Below are positions 35,678 to 44,226 of a stretch of 64,000 nucleotides of DNA, one piece after another. Each line of letters begins with the position of its first letter. Position 1 is the stretch's first letter. The notes below the pieces were generated by a model. The model was not told where the DNA came from. It worked only from the letters and a program-made list of their open reading frames with translations, and searched no databases. This stretch comes from Nitrospira sp. (GTDB taxonomy: Bacteria; Nitrospirota; Nitrospiria; Nitrospirales; Nitrospiraceae). The translations under genes and the position numbers were made by a program. The stretch lies in the NCBI GenBank assembly GCA_022226935.1, contig CP092081.1:273049-337048 (forward strand), in the 5' to 3' direction.

Positions 35678-36655
35678 CTAGACTGCGGCTTCCTTGGCGG
35701 CCAGCACGTCTTTTCGCCAGGCGATCAGGCGCCTCAGCCCCTCTTCCACACTCACCTTTGCCTTGAAGCCGAGGAGGTCTTCCGCTTTCTTGGTATCGGC
35801 CAGTCTCCTCGGAACCGGATTCACTGAACGCGCAGGGAGAAACTCGGGCTTGAGAGCAGAGCCCGTGACGTTGAGGACAGCCGTAAGGAGACCCAGGAGG
35901 CTCGTCTCGGTTCCACTGGCAACGTTGAACACCTCGTCGGTGATCTCGGACTCCATCGCGATAATATTGGCGTCGGTCACATCGTCGATATAGACAAGGT
36001 CCATCGTCTGGGAGCCGTCCCCGAAAATCAACGGCGGTTCTCCTGCGCCGATTCGATCGAGCCATCTGACGAGTACCTCCGTGTACCTGCCGTGAATATC
36101 CATGCGTGGCCCATAGACGTTGAAGTACCGCAAGGCGACGTACTGGATGCCGTACATATCCGCGAATGAACGGGCCATCCCCTCCCCCGCCATTTTCGCC
36201 GTTCCATAGAGGGTCCGATTGTTGAAAGCATGATGATTTTCGCTGGTAGGAAAGACATCAGCCAACCCGTAGACGGAGGCCGAGGAGGCATAGACCAGCC
36301 TGCCGACTTTCTGCTCCGCCACCGTCTGGAGCACATTGTGGGTACCGACCAGCATCACCTCCATCGCCTCCCGCGGGTTGTCAGCACAGGCGGTGATCCT
36401 CAATGCGGCCATATGAAAGACTCCGTCGACACCGGTTGCAAGCTCCCTCAACAAATCGAGATCGCGAATATCTCCCTTCACCAGCCTCACCCGACGATCC
36501 TTGAGTGCAGACTCGATATTGTGCATGCTTCCTCGCACAAAATTATCGAGCAGGATGATTTCGGAAGCCCCTTTCGCCAGGAGCCGATCCGTAATATGGG
36601 ATCCCATCAAGCCGGCGCCGCCCGTAATCAAGAATCTGTGGTTTTTGATTTTCAT
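35678..36655 (-). CDS. NAD-dependent sugar-nucleotide epimerase/dehydratase (extended SDR)
   Basis: The 325-residue protein has an extended SDR fold: FLITGGAGLMGSHITDRLL (Met where most have Phe-Ile), VFHMAA, YASSASVYG, and the catalytic YGTAK (Y-x3-K), followed by RYFNVYGPRMD. It would be a UDP-glucose/GlcNAc 4-epimerase-like or 4,6-dehydratase enzyme providing precursors. It lies 137 bases upstream of the DegT gene in the same direction. The exact reaction cannot be read from sequence. Confidence 0.88.
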   Translation of the reverse strand: MKIKNHRFLITGGAGLMGSHITDRLLAKGASEIILLDNFVRGSMHNIESALKDRRVRLVKGDIRDLDLLRELATGVDGVFHMAALRITACADNPREAMEVMLVGTHNVLQTVAEQKVGRLVYASSASVYGLADVFPTSENHHAFNNRTLYGTAKMAGEGMARSFADMYGIQYVALRYFNVYGPRMDIHGRYTEVLVRWLDRIGAGEPPLIFGDGSQTMDLVYIDDVTDANIIAMESEITDEVFNVASGTETSLLGLLTAVLNVTGSALKPEFLPARSVNPVPRRLADTKKAEDLLGFKAKVSVEEGLRRLIAWRKDVLAAKEAAV

Positions 36656-36717
36656 ACATCGTCCTCACGCCGCGGTTAGGGATTTACAATACCCCTCAAA
36701 CCCAGCTACCTTTTCGT

Positions 36718-37752
36718 TTATCCTTCAGCCCTCTTAGCCGCCATAATCGCGCGCCAAAATCGGGCCATTTCCTTCGGCAACGGATGCCAATACCGCCCTT
36801 TATATCGGTCTCTTACATAGTCGAGGAATTCCTCATACAATGCCATCGGATATTCTTCGAGCACGGTTCCGCCGCTGCCGTTCATATAATCGGGATGGGT
36901 AATCAACAGTGCCATCCCGCCTTTTTCAGCGATCCAATCGAGCTTGTTTTTCCAGATGTCGATGGTTTTTTCCTGCATCAAGACAAACAAGGTGAAATCC
37001 TGCGGGAGCGTGTATGGGAGCTCGATATACCCAGGCTGACCGTTACTTCCAGGGACCGCAAATGGAAAAATCGTTCCGACACCATCAGGCTGGGGTTCGA
37101 AAGGATCGGTGTCGAATGTCGAAGTGTCATATTCAATATTCAGCTTATGCATCCAATTGAGATTGTGGTGCATCGATGGAGAAACGAACCCGACAGCCCC
37201 CCACTCTTTCAAGTACTGATTGATTTGCTCTGCCTGCTGCGCAAACGACTGTTCAGTCGTAAAGAGCTTTCCGTCATGCTTGAGACCATGCACCCCCACT
37301 TCGAACCCCTTGCGCAGGAGATCCTGACGTAGGATCGCGGACACCTGATAATCTTTCGGCACGAAACTGAAGAGCGATCTGAAGCCTTTCCTCTCTTCGA
37401 GCTCCATCAATCCTCTGCACTTGTTTTGGCCTCTCGCGCCGTCTACGTCGTGCATGAGCACCAATGCGAATTGATGTTGTTGCGGCCAGCCGGACCAGTT
37501 TTTCGGTCTTTTTCCGGCCCCTTGGTGAATGGGCCACAGGCCGGCACCAGCCACGCGCTGTCTTTTGACGATTGCCCTTCTTACATAAATTTGTAAGGCC
37601 CTCGGCAGGAACGGTTTGATGTCATAAAACACTTTATTCCGGAGAAATCTGATATTTCCCGCCAGGCCGTTCCAGATTAGACGGATCTTTCTAGTTAGGC
37701 CTGACTGGTTATCCATCGACCATAACGCCTGCTTTTCAGAAGTACCACTCAT
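36718..37752 (-). CDS. Polysaccharide deacetylase-family protein
   Basis: The 344-residue protein shows a NodB-like barrel: ALVLMHDVDGARG supplies the Asp motif, GFEVGVHGLKHDGKLF the His motif with the metal ligands, and FVSPSMHHNLNWM the third motif; LLITHPDYM closes the barrel. No signal peptide is evident, although about 45 basic/hydrophobic residues precede the domain. It resembles deacetylase-like proteins of surface-polysaccharide loci, and its target is unknown. It is the second such protein in this locus after 23297. Confidence 0.8.
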   Translation of the reverse strand: MSGTSEKQALWSMDNQSGLTRKIRLIWNGLAGNIRFLRNKVFYDIKPFLPRALQIYVRRAIVKRQRVAGAGLWPIHQGAGKRPKNWSGWPQQHQFALVLMHDVDGARGQNKCRGLMELEERKGFRSLFSFVPKDYQVSAILRQDLLRKGFEVGVHGLKHDGKLFTTEQSFAQQAEQINQYLKEWGAVGFVSPSMHHNLNWMHKLNIEYDTSTFDTDPFEPQPDGVGTIFPFAVPGSNGQPGYIELPYTLPQDFTLFVLMQEKTIDIWKNKLDWIAEKGGMALLITHPDYMNGSGGTVLEEYPMALYEEFLDYVRDRYKGRYWHPLPKEMARFWRAIMAAKRAEG

Positions 37753-37829
37753 GCTTTCATCTTAAGCCGGGAAACACACCACCAGTTATCAGGAGCCACA
37801 GCGTTGTCACGTAAGGAAAGCCGACTTCC

Positions 37830-39041
37830 TTACCTCAGTCCGTTGCTATTGACCAATGCAAGAGACTTGAGGACTTCGGATACCACACGCTCCTGTTGGC
37901 TAATGGTCAACCCCGGGAACATGGGCAAAGACAAAATCTCTAAGGCCGCCTTCTCGGCTACCGGGAAATCACCGACATGATAACCAAGTCCCTCATAGGC
38001 TTTTGTCAGGTGCAGGGCGATCGGATAGTGGATTCCTGTGCCGATGCCGGCCTCGTCCAATCGTTTTTGGAGAAGGGCCCGCTCGGCCACCCTCACCACA
38101 TACAAGTGGTAGACCGAACGTGACCACTCCGGTTGATGAGGCAGCGTGACTTCAGCTTCTGCCCCGGCAAACAGTTTGTTGTAACGCTCCGCCGCTTCTC
38201 TACGCTGTTCATTCCATGTCTTCAAATGACGCAGTTTGACTCGCAGGAAGCCGGCCTGAATGGCATCAAGCCGGCCGTTGTATCCTTCAACATCGTGAAA
38301 ATACTTCTTCGATTGACCATGGTCGCGCAGAAGACGGCAGGTTTGTGCCAGCTGCTCGTCGTCCGTCGTTATTGCCCCAGCCTCTCCACAGGCGCCCAAA
38401 TTCTTGCCAGGATAAAAGCTGAACGCGGCCGCATGGCCCATGGAGCCGGCCTTGCGCCACCGGTTTTCCTTTTGAGAAAAATACTCCGCGCCCTGGGCCT
38501 GACAGGCATCTTCGATAACTTTGAGGTTGTATTGATTCGCGAGATCCAGAATGGCGTCCATATCGGCCATCTGCCCATAGAGATGTACCGGAACGAGGGC
38601 CGTGACAGGATGGCCTGTTCCTTTGTGGACTGCACGCCCGCCCTTCGAATCCCATGTGCACCTGTCCTCCAGGTACTGGCGCAACTTCGCCGGATCCATG
38701 GTGTAGGTTTGTTCGTCGATGTCGACAAAATCCGGCCGTCCGCCAGCTTGGGAAATTGCCTCAGTCGTGGCGATAAAGGTATTGGGAACCGTGAGCACAA
38801 TGTCGCCGGATCGTGTGCCTGCGGCTATGAGGGCAAACCGCAAGGCATCCGTGCCGCTGCCCACGCCCACAGAGCATCGCGATTCGCAAAACTTGGCAAA
38901 GTCCTGCTCGAACCCCTGGACCATCGGCCCGCCGATGAATCCGGCAGTGCTCAGCGCCGTCCTGAGAATTGCAACGAGCTCTTCCTCCAGTTCCTGATGG
39001 ACCGTGACGAGATCAAGAAACGGAATTTTTTCGTTACTCAT
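37830..39041 (-). CDS. DegT-family aminotransferase (WbpE/WlbC type)
   Basis: The 403-residue PLP enzyme has VGVGSGTDALRFALIAAG, VIEDACQAQGAEYF and the Schiff-base lysine in FSFYPGKNLGACGEAGAI, the last close to WbpE/QdtB-type enzymes that install a 3-amino group. It carries an insert after FVDIDEQTYTMDP (DRCTWDSKGGRAVHKGTG), at the same place as the insert in the DegT protein at 34293. Together with the dehydrogenase at 13751 and the acetyltransferase that overlaps its start by eight bases, it fits the UDP-2,3-diacetamido-uronate route. Confidence 0.9.
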   Translation of the reverse strand: MSNEKIPFLDLVTVHQELEEELVAILRTALSTAGFIGGPMVQGFEQDFAKFCESRCSVGVGSGTDALRFALIAAGTRSGDIVLTVPNTFIATTEAISQAGGRPDFVDIDEQTYTMDPAKLRQYLEDRCTWDSKGGRAVHKGTGHPVTALVPVHLYGQMADMDAILDLANQYNLKVIEDACQAQGAEYFSQKENRWRKAGSMGHAAAFSFYPGKNLGACGEAGAITTDDEQLAQTCRLLRDHGQSKKYFHDVEGYNGRLDAIQAGFLRVKLRHLKTWNEQRREAAERYNKLFAGAEAEVTLPHQPEWSRSVYHLYVVRVAERALLQKRLDEAGIGTGIHYPIALHLTKAYEGLGYHVGDFPVAEKAALEILSLPMFPGLTISQQERVVSEVLKSLALVNSNGLR

Positions 39042-39669
39042 GATTGCCTCGTGGTTCTAGGTATCGCAACACTTTTCCGGGGTTACCGACAACAATGGCA
39101 TTTGCAGGTACGCTTCTGGTCACGACGGCGCCGGCGCCAATCAATGCGTTCTCTCCGATCACCACATTCGACAGGATGGTCGCGCCAGATCCGATCGACA
39201 CACCTCGTTTCACCAGCGTGACTTCGACCTTCCAATCCGCTTCTGTCTGGAGCGCACCGGTCGCACAAGTCGCACGAGGCAATGAGTCATTCACGAATGT
39301 GACGTTATGCCCGACGAATACCTCATCTTCGATCGTGACACCTTCACAGATGAAAGTATGACTTGATATTTTGCACCGCCGGCCGACTTTCGCATTCTTC
39401 TGAATCTCGACAAACGCGCCGACCTTTGTCTCATCACCCACTTCACAACCATAGAGGTTGATGAACTTCGAAAACTTTACATTGGTTCCGACCTTCACAT
39501 CCGCCGCAATGCAGAGGTGGCCATTGGCTTGAACTGCGCTGCCGTTTGAGCGCACAACCTGTACAACATTCCTGAGCAGCGACCTCGCCTGCGGTTTGAC
39601 CGCCCCTCGTTTGAGCTTCTGTTTATCAAGAGCCACACCATTTCCTGCACGTACCGTCTTTTTTTTCAC
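39034..39669 (-). CDS. Hexapeptide N-acetyltransferase (WbpD/WlbB type)
   Basis: The protein of about 211 residues has a left-handed beta-helix: VKVGTNVKFSKFINLYGCEV, TKVGAFVEIQKNAKVG, CKISSHTFICEGV, FVGHNVTFVND and IGAGAVVTRSVPANAIVVG. The WbpD family acetylates the 3-amino group of UDP-GlcNAc(3NH2)A. An N-terminal basic stretch of about 40 residues is unusual. GGAG lies five bases before the GTG at 39669, which is preferred to the GTG at 39675. Confidence 0.9.
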   Translation of the reverse strand: MKKKTVRAGNGVALDKQKLKRGAVKPQARSLLRNVVQVVRSNGSAVQANGHLCIAADVKVGTNVKFSKFINLYGCEVGDETKVGAFVEIQKNAKVGRRCKISSHTFICEGVTIEDEVFVGHNVTFVNDSLPRATCATGALQTEADWKVEVTLVKRGVSIGSGATILSNVVIGENALIGAGAVVTRSVPANAIVVGNPGKVLRYLEPRGNHE

Positions 39670-39959
39670 GATCACTCCAGCGGGTTATTCGTGATAGGAA
39701 CCGCTACAAGGCCTTAGGGATGCGGTGACCTGGACCAGCAGTCCGGGACCGACCGTCTCTTCTGAGGATGCATTTTTTGTTACGCCTGCGCGGGACAAGG
39801 GGCTTCGGCGAATCACTGTTTGAGGTGAAACCGGCTTAGCAGGAGGTCAAAACAGAGGGGATTATCAGGCTCGAATCAGGCTGCCACAATTCCAGCATCC
39901 TGTATTCACTGCTACCTTATTGCAGGGAGCAACCAATCGCACAAAACCAACGGAACGGC
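39670..39959. other. Gap between the kinase and the amino-sugar genes
   Basis: These 290 bases between two minus-strand genes carry no supported gene and no clear terminator. A secondary promoter for the downstream genes could lie here, but I see no convincing one. Confidence 0.35.
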
Positions 39960-42302
39960 TTATTTTGCTACCACTATTGAACGCTCTCTCCCATACGCCA
40001 TGGGATACCCGTACATGTAATGCGGCATGCTTTGCAGCTCCACCGCATTGAGGATGACCTGCTTTTCGATCGTCAGTCCCAGCGTGGTGAAGGCTCTCTG
40101 CATGATATGCTTTGGAGTGGCGCCAGCCCGAACCACCATAATGAGTACCTCTGCAAGGCTCGCCAGGATTCCCATGGTCGCGCTCGATAACACCGGCGGA
40201 GTGTTGATAATGATGTAATCGAAGTTGGTTCGAAGCCTCGGCAACATGGCTCTCAATTGCTGAATTCTTGTCAACTCATTCTGCTCCCCTCCCGATCCTC
40301 CCACAGACATGATGTAGCAGGGGGTCTCATCGATGGAAGAGAGGCAATCTGCCAGCAAGGCCTGGCCATCCAGCAAGTCGATCAGTCCTGATGGAGCGAA
40401 CTTATTCACATACTGGTGAAGGGCCGGGCAGCGAAAATCGCAATCGATGAGCAGCGTCCTTTTCCCAAGGTCCCGGGCGATCGTGTAACCAAGATTCACG
40501 ACCGTCGTGGTCTTGCCTTCCCCTTTCAACGCACTTGTGATTTCAATGACGGTTGACTCGCGGCCCTCCGTAGACAGGACCAATCTGGAGGCGGCCATGC
40601 GGTATTGCTCTGCGGCGATCGTGAACGGCTGCCATTTCGCGACAAGGCTCAGCTGCGGCGAGAGTGATGCCTTCCCTTTTCCTGAAGCTATCCGGGAAGG
40701 AGGGGTCTGACTCGTTTGCACCGCAGGCAGATGATCCAGAGCATCGCTGTTGGCGGGGGAGCTTTCGGCCAGCAAATTGTCCTTCAGTTGGTGAGCCATG
40801 CTGCCGAAATTCGGGATGACTGCCAGCACTCGCATTCCGGCCAACGTTTCAACCTCTTCCCTTCTCTTGAATGTGGGATTCAGTTGATCGAGCCCTACCG
40901 CAAGCCCCACTCCAAGTCCAAATCCTCCGATCAGGCCCGCGATCATGATCAGCAATCGCTTGGGGCTATCGAGTTTCTGCGGTAAATTGGCCGGGTCCAG
41001 CACGCGGAACTGTTCGCCCTTTTGACGTTTTTCCAGGTTTCCCGCCACATGCGCATTCAAACGTTTATCCAGCAACGCCTGATAGTTCTTTTGCCTATTT
41101 TCATAATCACGCACGAGGATCATAACTTCCTGCTGTCTCGAGGGAGTCTGCTCCACGCGCTGCTCATATTCTTTTATGTGCTCCACAAGCCGTTGGCGGC
41201 GTTCCTTTATCGAAGACAGTTCGGCACTCAGGTCATTCCGCTGTTTCGTCAGTTCTCTCAAATAGGGGTCGAATGCCTTAGCCGCGTCCCCTCTCTTCTC
41301 ATCAGGAAGGTCTCCATATTTCTCCGCCAGTTGCTTCTTAACACTGATGATTTCCTGCTTAACCTCGCCGATATCCGGATAGGTTTCTTTCCATTCTGCC
41401 ATCAGACTCGTAAGACGCCGCTCCAACTCTCGCAGTCTCGCTACGAGCGGATCCATGCCGGCATGAGTTGACGACGGGCTACCGGAATCTGTGCGGGTGG
41501 TTCCACTCGCCTCATACTCCTTGATCGATTTCTCCACGATGCCCAGCCTATCCGTTTGGGCATGAAGCAGATCATCCGTCGCCGTGAGCTCCGATTGCAG
41601 GCGATCGAGCGCCCGGAGGTTTGCCTCCATCTGTTCCGGCAACAGGCCCATATACTTTGTCTTATAGTGGCTGATCGCTTCTTCTTGTGCCTCCAAGGCT
41701 TTCTTAGCATCAAGCAGTTCTTGTTCCAAAAATTCCGATACTCCCACGACAAGCTGTTCACGGACCTTTACATTCTCTTCAATGAACAATGAGGCGAGGT
41801 TCGCCGTCACTTTCATGGCTGTAGTCGGATCTTCGTGGGCAAAGGAAATCGTCACGGCCTCGATGCTTTTCCCGGTCGCTCCCGCGGTTCCAACCGTTTC
41901 CACCTTGATCGCTTTGCGCATTTTTTCAATGGCAGATTCCAAACCATCGCGTTGGACCTGTCCCTCATAGAGTTTAAACTCCTCTATGAGGTGCCCCAGG
42001 AGAGTTCGGCTCATCACTTGTTGCTGGATCATCGTCAAGCGCTGCTCGACGCTAGCTCCACCGATCCCCTTGACGTAGTCATCGGGAATCTTCTGATTCT
42101 CAATCAGAATCAAGGTGCTCGAGCGATAACTTTTAGGCAGAACCAGGCATAACACCGCGGCGATCATTACCCCGGCTAAAACCGAACCAATCACAAGCCA
42201 TTTTCTCCGAACGATGATGGCCCAATACTCTTGGATCATCACCGATACCGGTTCCCCGGGCTCGACACGCTGGACTGGTTTCAAAGGTTGGTTCGTGTTC
42301 AC
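39960..42302 (-). CDS. Wzc-like chain-length determinant and BY-kinase
   Basis: The 780-residue inner-membrane protein has a Wzz domain with helices near residues 35-55 (WLVIGSVLAGVMIAAVLCLV) and 445-470. Long coiled coils lie between them, and a cytosolic kinase follows from about 560. The kinase has Walker A (LKGEGKTT, Lys597) and Walker A' (LLIDCDFRCP). The Walker B position reads IIINTPP, with Asn700 in place of the usual Asp. The C-terminus has a tyrosine cluster (HYMYGYPMAYG). It would control polymer length and export through the Wza-like proteins encoded just upstream. Loss of the Walker B acid may weaken kinase activity. Confidence 0.92.
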   Translation of the reverse strand: MNTNQPLKPVQRVEPGEPVSVMIQEYWAIIVRRKWLVIGSVLAGVMIAAVLCLVLPKSYRSSTLILIENQKIPDDYVKGIGGASVEQRLTMIQQQVMSRTLLGHLIEEFKLYEGQVQRDGLESAIEKMRKAIKVETVGTAGATGKSIEAVTISFAHEDPTTAMKVTANLASLFIEENVKVREQLVVGVSEFLEQELLDAKKALEAQEEAISHYKTKYMGLLPEQMEANLRALDRLQSELTATDDLLHAQTDRLGIVEKSIKEYEASGTTRTDSGSPSSTHAGMDPLVARLRELERRLTSLMAEWKETYPDIGEVKQEIISVKKQLAEKYGDLPDEKRGDAAKAFDPYLRELTKQRNDLSAELSSIKERRQRLVEHIKEYEQRVEQTPSRQQEVMILVRDYENRQKNYQALLDKRLNAHVAGNLEKRQKGEQFRVLDPANLPQKLDSPKRLLIMIAGLIGGFGLGVGLAVGLDQLNPTFKRREEVETLAGMRVLAVIPNFGSMAHQLKDNLLAESSPANSDALDHLPAVQTSQTPPSRIASGKGKASLSPQLSLVAKWQPFTIAAEQYRMAASRLVLSTEGRESTVIEITSALKGEGKTTTVVNLGYTIARDLGKRTLLIDCDFRCPALHQYVNKFAPSGLIDLLDGQALLADCLSSIDETPCYIMSVGGSGGEQNELTRIQQLRAMLPRLRTNFDYIIINTPPVLSSATMGILASLAEVLIMVVRAGATPKHIMQRAFTTLGLTIEKQVILNAVELQSMPHYMYGYPMAYGRERSIVVAK

Positions 42303-42337
42303 ATCGACTCCACAATGCTCAACAGGCCCTCCATGCT

Positions 42338-42967
42338 CTACGGCACCACGACGACGTCACCGGTTTTAAGCTGGAAATTTCTGATTTCCCCGTCTCCCGA
42401 CATCAAATCATCATACCGGACCGGGATTCTCATCTCTTTGGACTTGCCATCCGGTGTCACCACTGTCCGGAGCACTTGAATCTTGTTCCAGCCAGCGTAA
42501 GGGGCAAAGCCCCCTGCCACAGCAACGGCCTGCAGTACGGTGGCATGTGATTTGAGCTGATACTTCCCCGGCTTCGTCACTGATCCTAAGACATAGACGT
42601 AGTAACTATTGACCTCTTTGACGCGGACCGTGACTGAGGGGTTTTCCTTGAATTCTTTCAGCCGCTCCGTAATGTGAGCAGCCAATTGATTGGCGGTCCG
42701 GCCACTGGCGACCACCTCGCCGATCAGCGGCATCGAAATCTTTCCGTCAGGCCTGATAATTTCTTCCTTTTGGGTCAGATCTTGATTTCGCCACACCGCG
42801 ATTTCAAGCACGTCCTCGGGCCCCAGCAGGAAATCCTTCTGCGCACTGTTGGCCTCCTCGATGATTTCCGACGATAACCCGTGGCCACAGCCGGCCACAG
42901 CGATCAGCAGGGCCGACACCAACATTCTCCCAATCGCCCATGTGCTGCGGGGCGCCCTCCTATTCAT
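42338..42967 (-). CDS. Wza-like polysaccharide export lipoprotein
   Basis: The 209-residue protein has a lipoprotein signal (LLIAVAGCG, Cys at about 27) and then the polysaccharide export domain: FLLGPEDVLEIAVWRNQDLT, IRPDGKISMPLIGEV, and the SLBB-like part VYVLGSVTKPGKYQL. It should form or cap the outer-membrane export channel. The ATG overlaps the stop of the preceding paralogue as ATGA. Its length fits the short export proteins of PEP-CTERM loci, not full-length Wza. Confidence 0.92.
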   Translation of the reverse strand: MNRRAPRSTWAIGRMLVSALLIAVAGCGHGLSSEIIEEANSAQKDFLLGPEDVLEIAVWRNQDLTQKEEIIRPDGKISMPLIGEVVASGRTANQLAAHITERLKEFKENPSVTVRVKEVNSYYVYVLGSVTKPGKYQLKSHATVLQAVAVAGGFAPYAGWNKIQVLRTVVTPDGKSKEMRIPVRYDDLMSGDGEIRNFQLKTGDVVVVP

Positions 42968-43629
42968 GGGGTGAGCACCATGTTTTCAGATGGTACGACG
43001 ATTTGGTCTCCACGCCGCAGTTCAATATTCTGGACGGTTCCATCGCGCAACACGATATCGTCGTAGCTGGCTTTGATTTTTATTTGCTGACCGTCTTTTC
43101 CGAACCGGAACACCACAATCTTGTTCCGCGCCGCCGTTGGTGTAAGACCGCTGGCAAGGGTGATCGCTTGCAACAACGTGGTCTTGATCTTTAACGGATA
43201 CTTGCCTGGCTTGGTGACTTCTCCTAGTACATAAATGGCATAACTGTTCACTTCTTTCACGACAATAGATACCTGCGGATTCTCTTTGTACTCTTTCAAC
43301 TTGGCGGAAATATCTCCGGCCAGCTGGCTCGCCGTTTTTCCCATCGCAGAAACATCACCAATGAGGGGAAGCGAAATTTTTCCATCCGGACGTACCGTTA
43401 CGATCTTGGAGAGATCGGTACTCCGCCACACGGTAATGTCCAACACATCTTCCGGACCGAGAAGATAGTCGGTCGTGACCCCAAGGGACAATCGCTCGGT
43501 TGTGACGCCGAGTGACAATTCTGAGGCTTGTTCGTCCGAGGAAAGCCCCTTGTCAGCTGCCTCTGGGCCCGCTACCGGTTGCCAAAGCAGTAGCGCGCCA
43601 AGAGCCACAATTATTACCCGTCTTTTCAT
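42964..43629 (-). CDS. Second Wza-like polysaccharide export protein
   Basis: This paralogue of about 221 residues has the same domain (YLLGPEDVLDITVWRSTDLS, VRPDGKISLPLIGDV, IYVLGEVTKPGKYPL). Its signal peptide lacks a lipobox Cys (ALLLWQPVAGPEAA), so it is probably periplasmic. A nine-residue stretch (LSLGVTTER / LSLGVTTDY) is duplicated just before the domain. The ATG at 43629 follows GGAG at six bases. It is the first gene of the long minus-strand polysaccharide run. Confidence 0.9.
   Translation of the reverse strand: MKRRVIIVALGALLLWQPVAGPEAADKGLSSDEQASELSLGVTTERLSLGVTTDYLLGPEDVLDITVWRSTDLSKIVTVRPDGKISLPLIGDVSAMGKTASQLAGDISAKLKEYKENPQVSIVVKEVNSYAIYVLGEVTKPGKYPLKIKTTLLQAITLASGLTPTAARNKIVVFRFGKDGQQIKIKASYDDIVLRDGTVQNIELRRGDQIVVPSENMVLTP
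43471..43524. repeat. 27-bp tandem duplication in the export gene
   Basis: Two adjacent imperfect 27-bp units (beginning GTCGTGACCCCAAGGGACAA and GTTGTGACGCCGAGTGACAA) encode the repeated LSLGVTT segment. They lengthen the N-terminal linker and have diverged at third positions. Confidence 0.7.
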
Positions 43630-43882
43630 CGAAGACTCCAACTCATTCTCGCGTCGTTCATTCACTCACTATGTGGCCACGGAAAAGCTCGTAATTCTTA
43701 GCCTTTGTTCGACAGTCTCAATGGACATGACGTGTGTTCCGCTATGAAACTCATTAAGGTCATACTCGTATCTTTTGTACTGTGCGTCCAATTCCGGCAC
43801 TAATATGGCACATGACGCGATACCAGCCTATTGTGCAAGAATGCACTTCTCCCAGCAACCTGCTTGCCGAAGCCGACGTTGG

Positions 43883-44161
43883 TTAACACTCTTTCGTTCC
43901 TTGATCTATCAGGGCAGCTCGGAGCGAGGTATAATCAAGGATCAATTCCGCAAATTTTGACTTGAGTCGGCGGTTTTCTATCTGCAGGGAACGAAGTCGG
44001 TCCGTCGTCGGCTTATTCTTATCGGCCAGCTTTGCCCGCCACCGATACAAGGTTCTAGTTGAGACTCCATACTTCTGCGATACATCCTTCAGCGGAAGGC
44101 CTGTGTTAATCTCATCAACGACCGCCTTGATTTTATCGCAACTATAACGTGGTCTCGTCAT
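43883..44161 (-). CDS. Orphan IS3-OrfA-like HTH protein
   Basis: The 92-residue protein has an OrfA-type helix-turn-helix (LKDVSQKYGVSTRTLYRWRA) and a leucine-zipper-like tail (RLRSLQIENRRLKSKFAELI). It is intact and begins at an ATG, but no orfB or terminal repeats lie on either side. It is inserted between the NusG-like antiterminator gene and the first export gene, in the same direction. The tail after the zipper (DYTSLRAALID) departs from active OrfA sequences. It is either a leftover transposase subunit or a captured DNA-binding regulator of this operon; sequence cannot decide. Confidence 0.7.
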   Translation of the reverse strand: MTRPRYSCDKIKAVVDEINTGLPLKDVSQKYGVSTRTLYRWRAKLADKNKPTTDRLRSLQIENRRLKSKFAELILDYTSLRAALIDQGTKEC

Positions 44162-44226
44162 GGTAGGTTCCTAAGATTTCCTCGTCTTTCATCCAGGGAG
44201 AGTGGATGGGACAGACGCGGGGAGAT

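Noticed and set aside
43833..43846. GTGCA-agaa-TGCAC inverted repeat in the export-gene leader
   Set aside because: Five-base arms are too short to separate from chance, and no promoter is clear around it.
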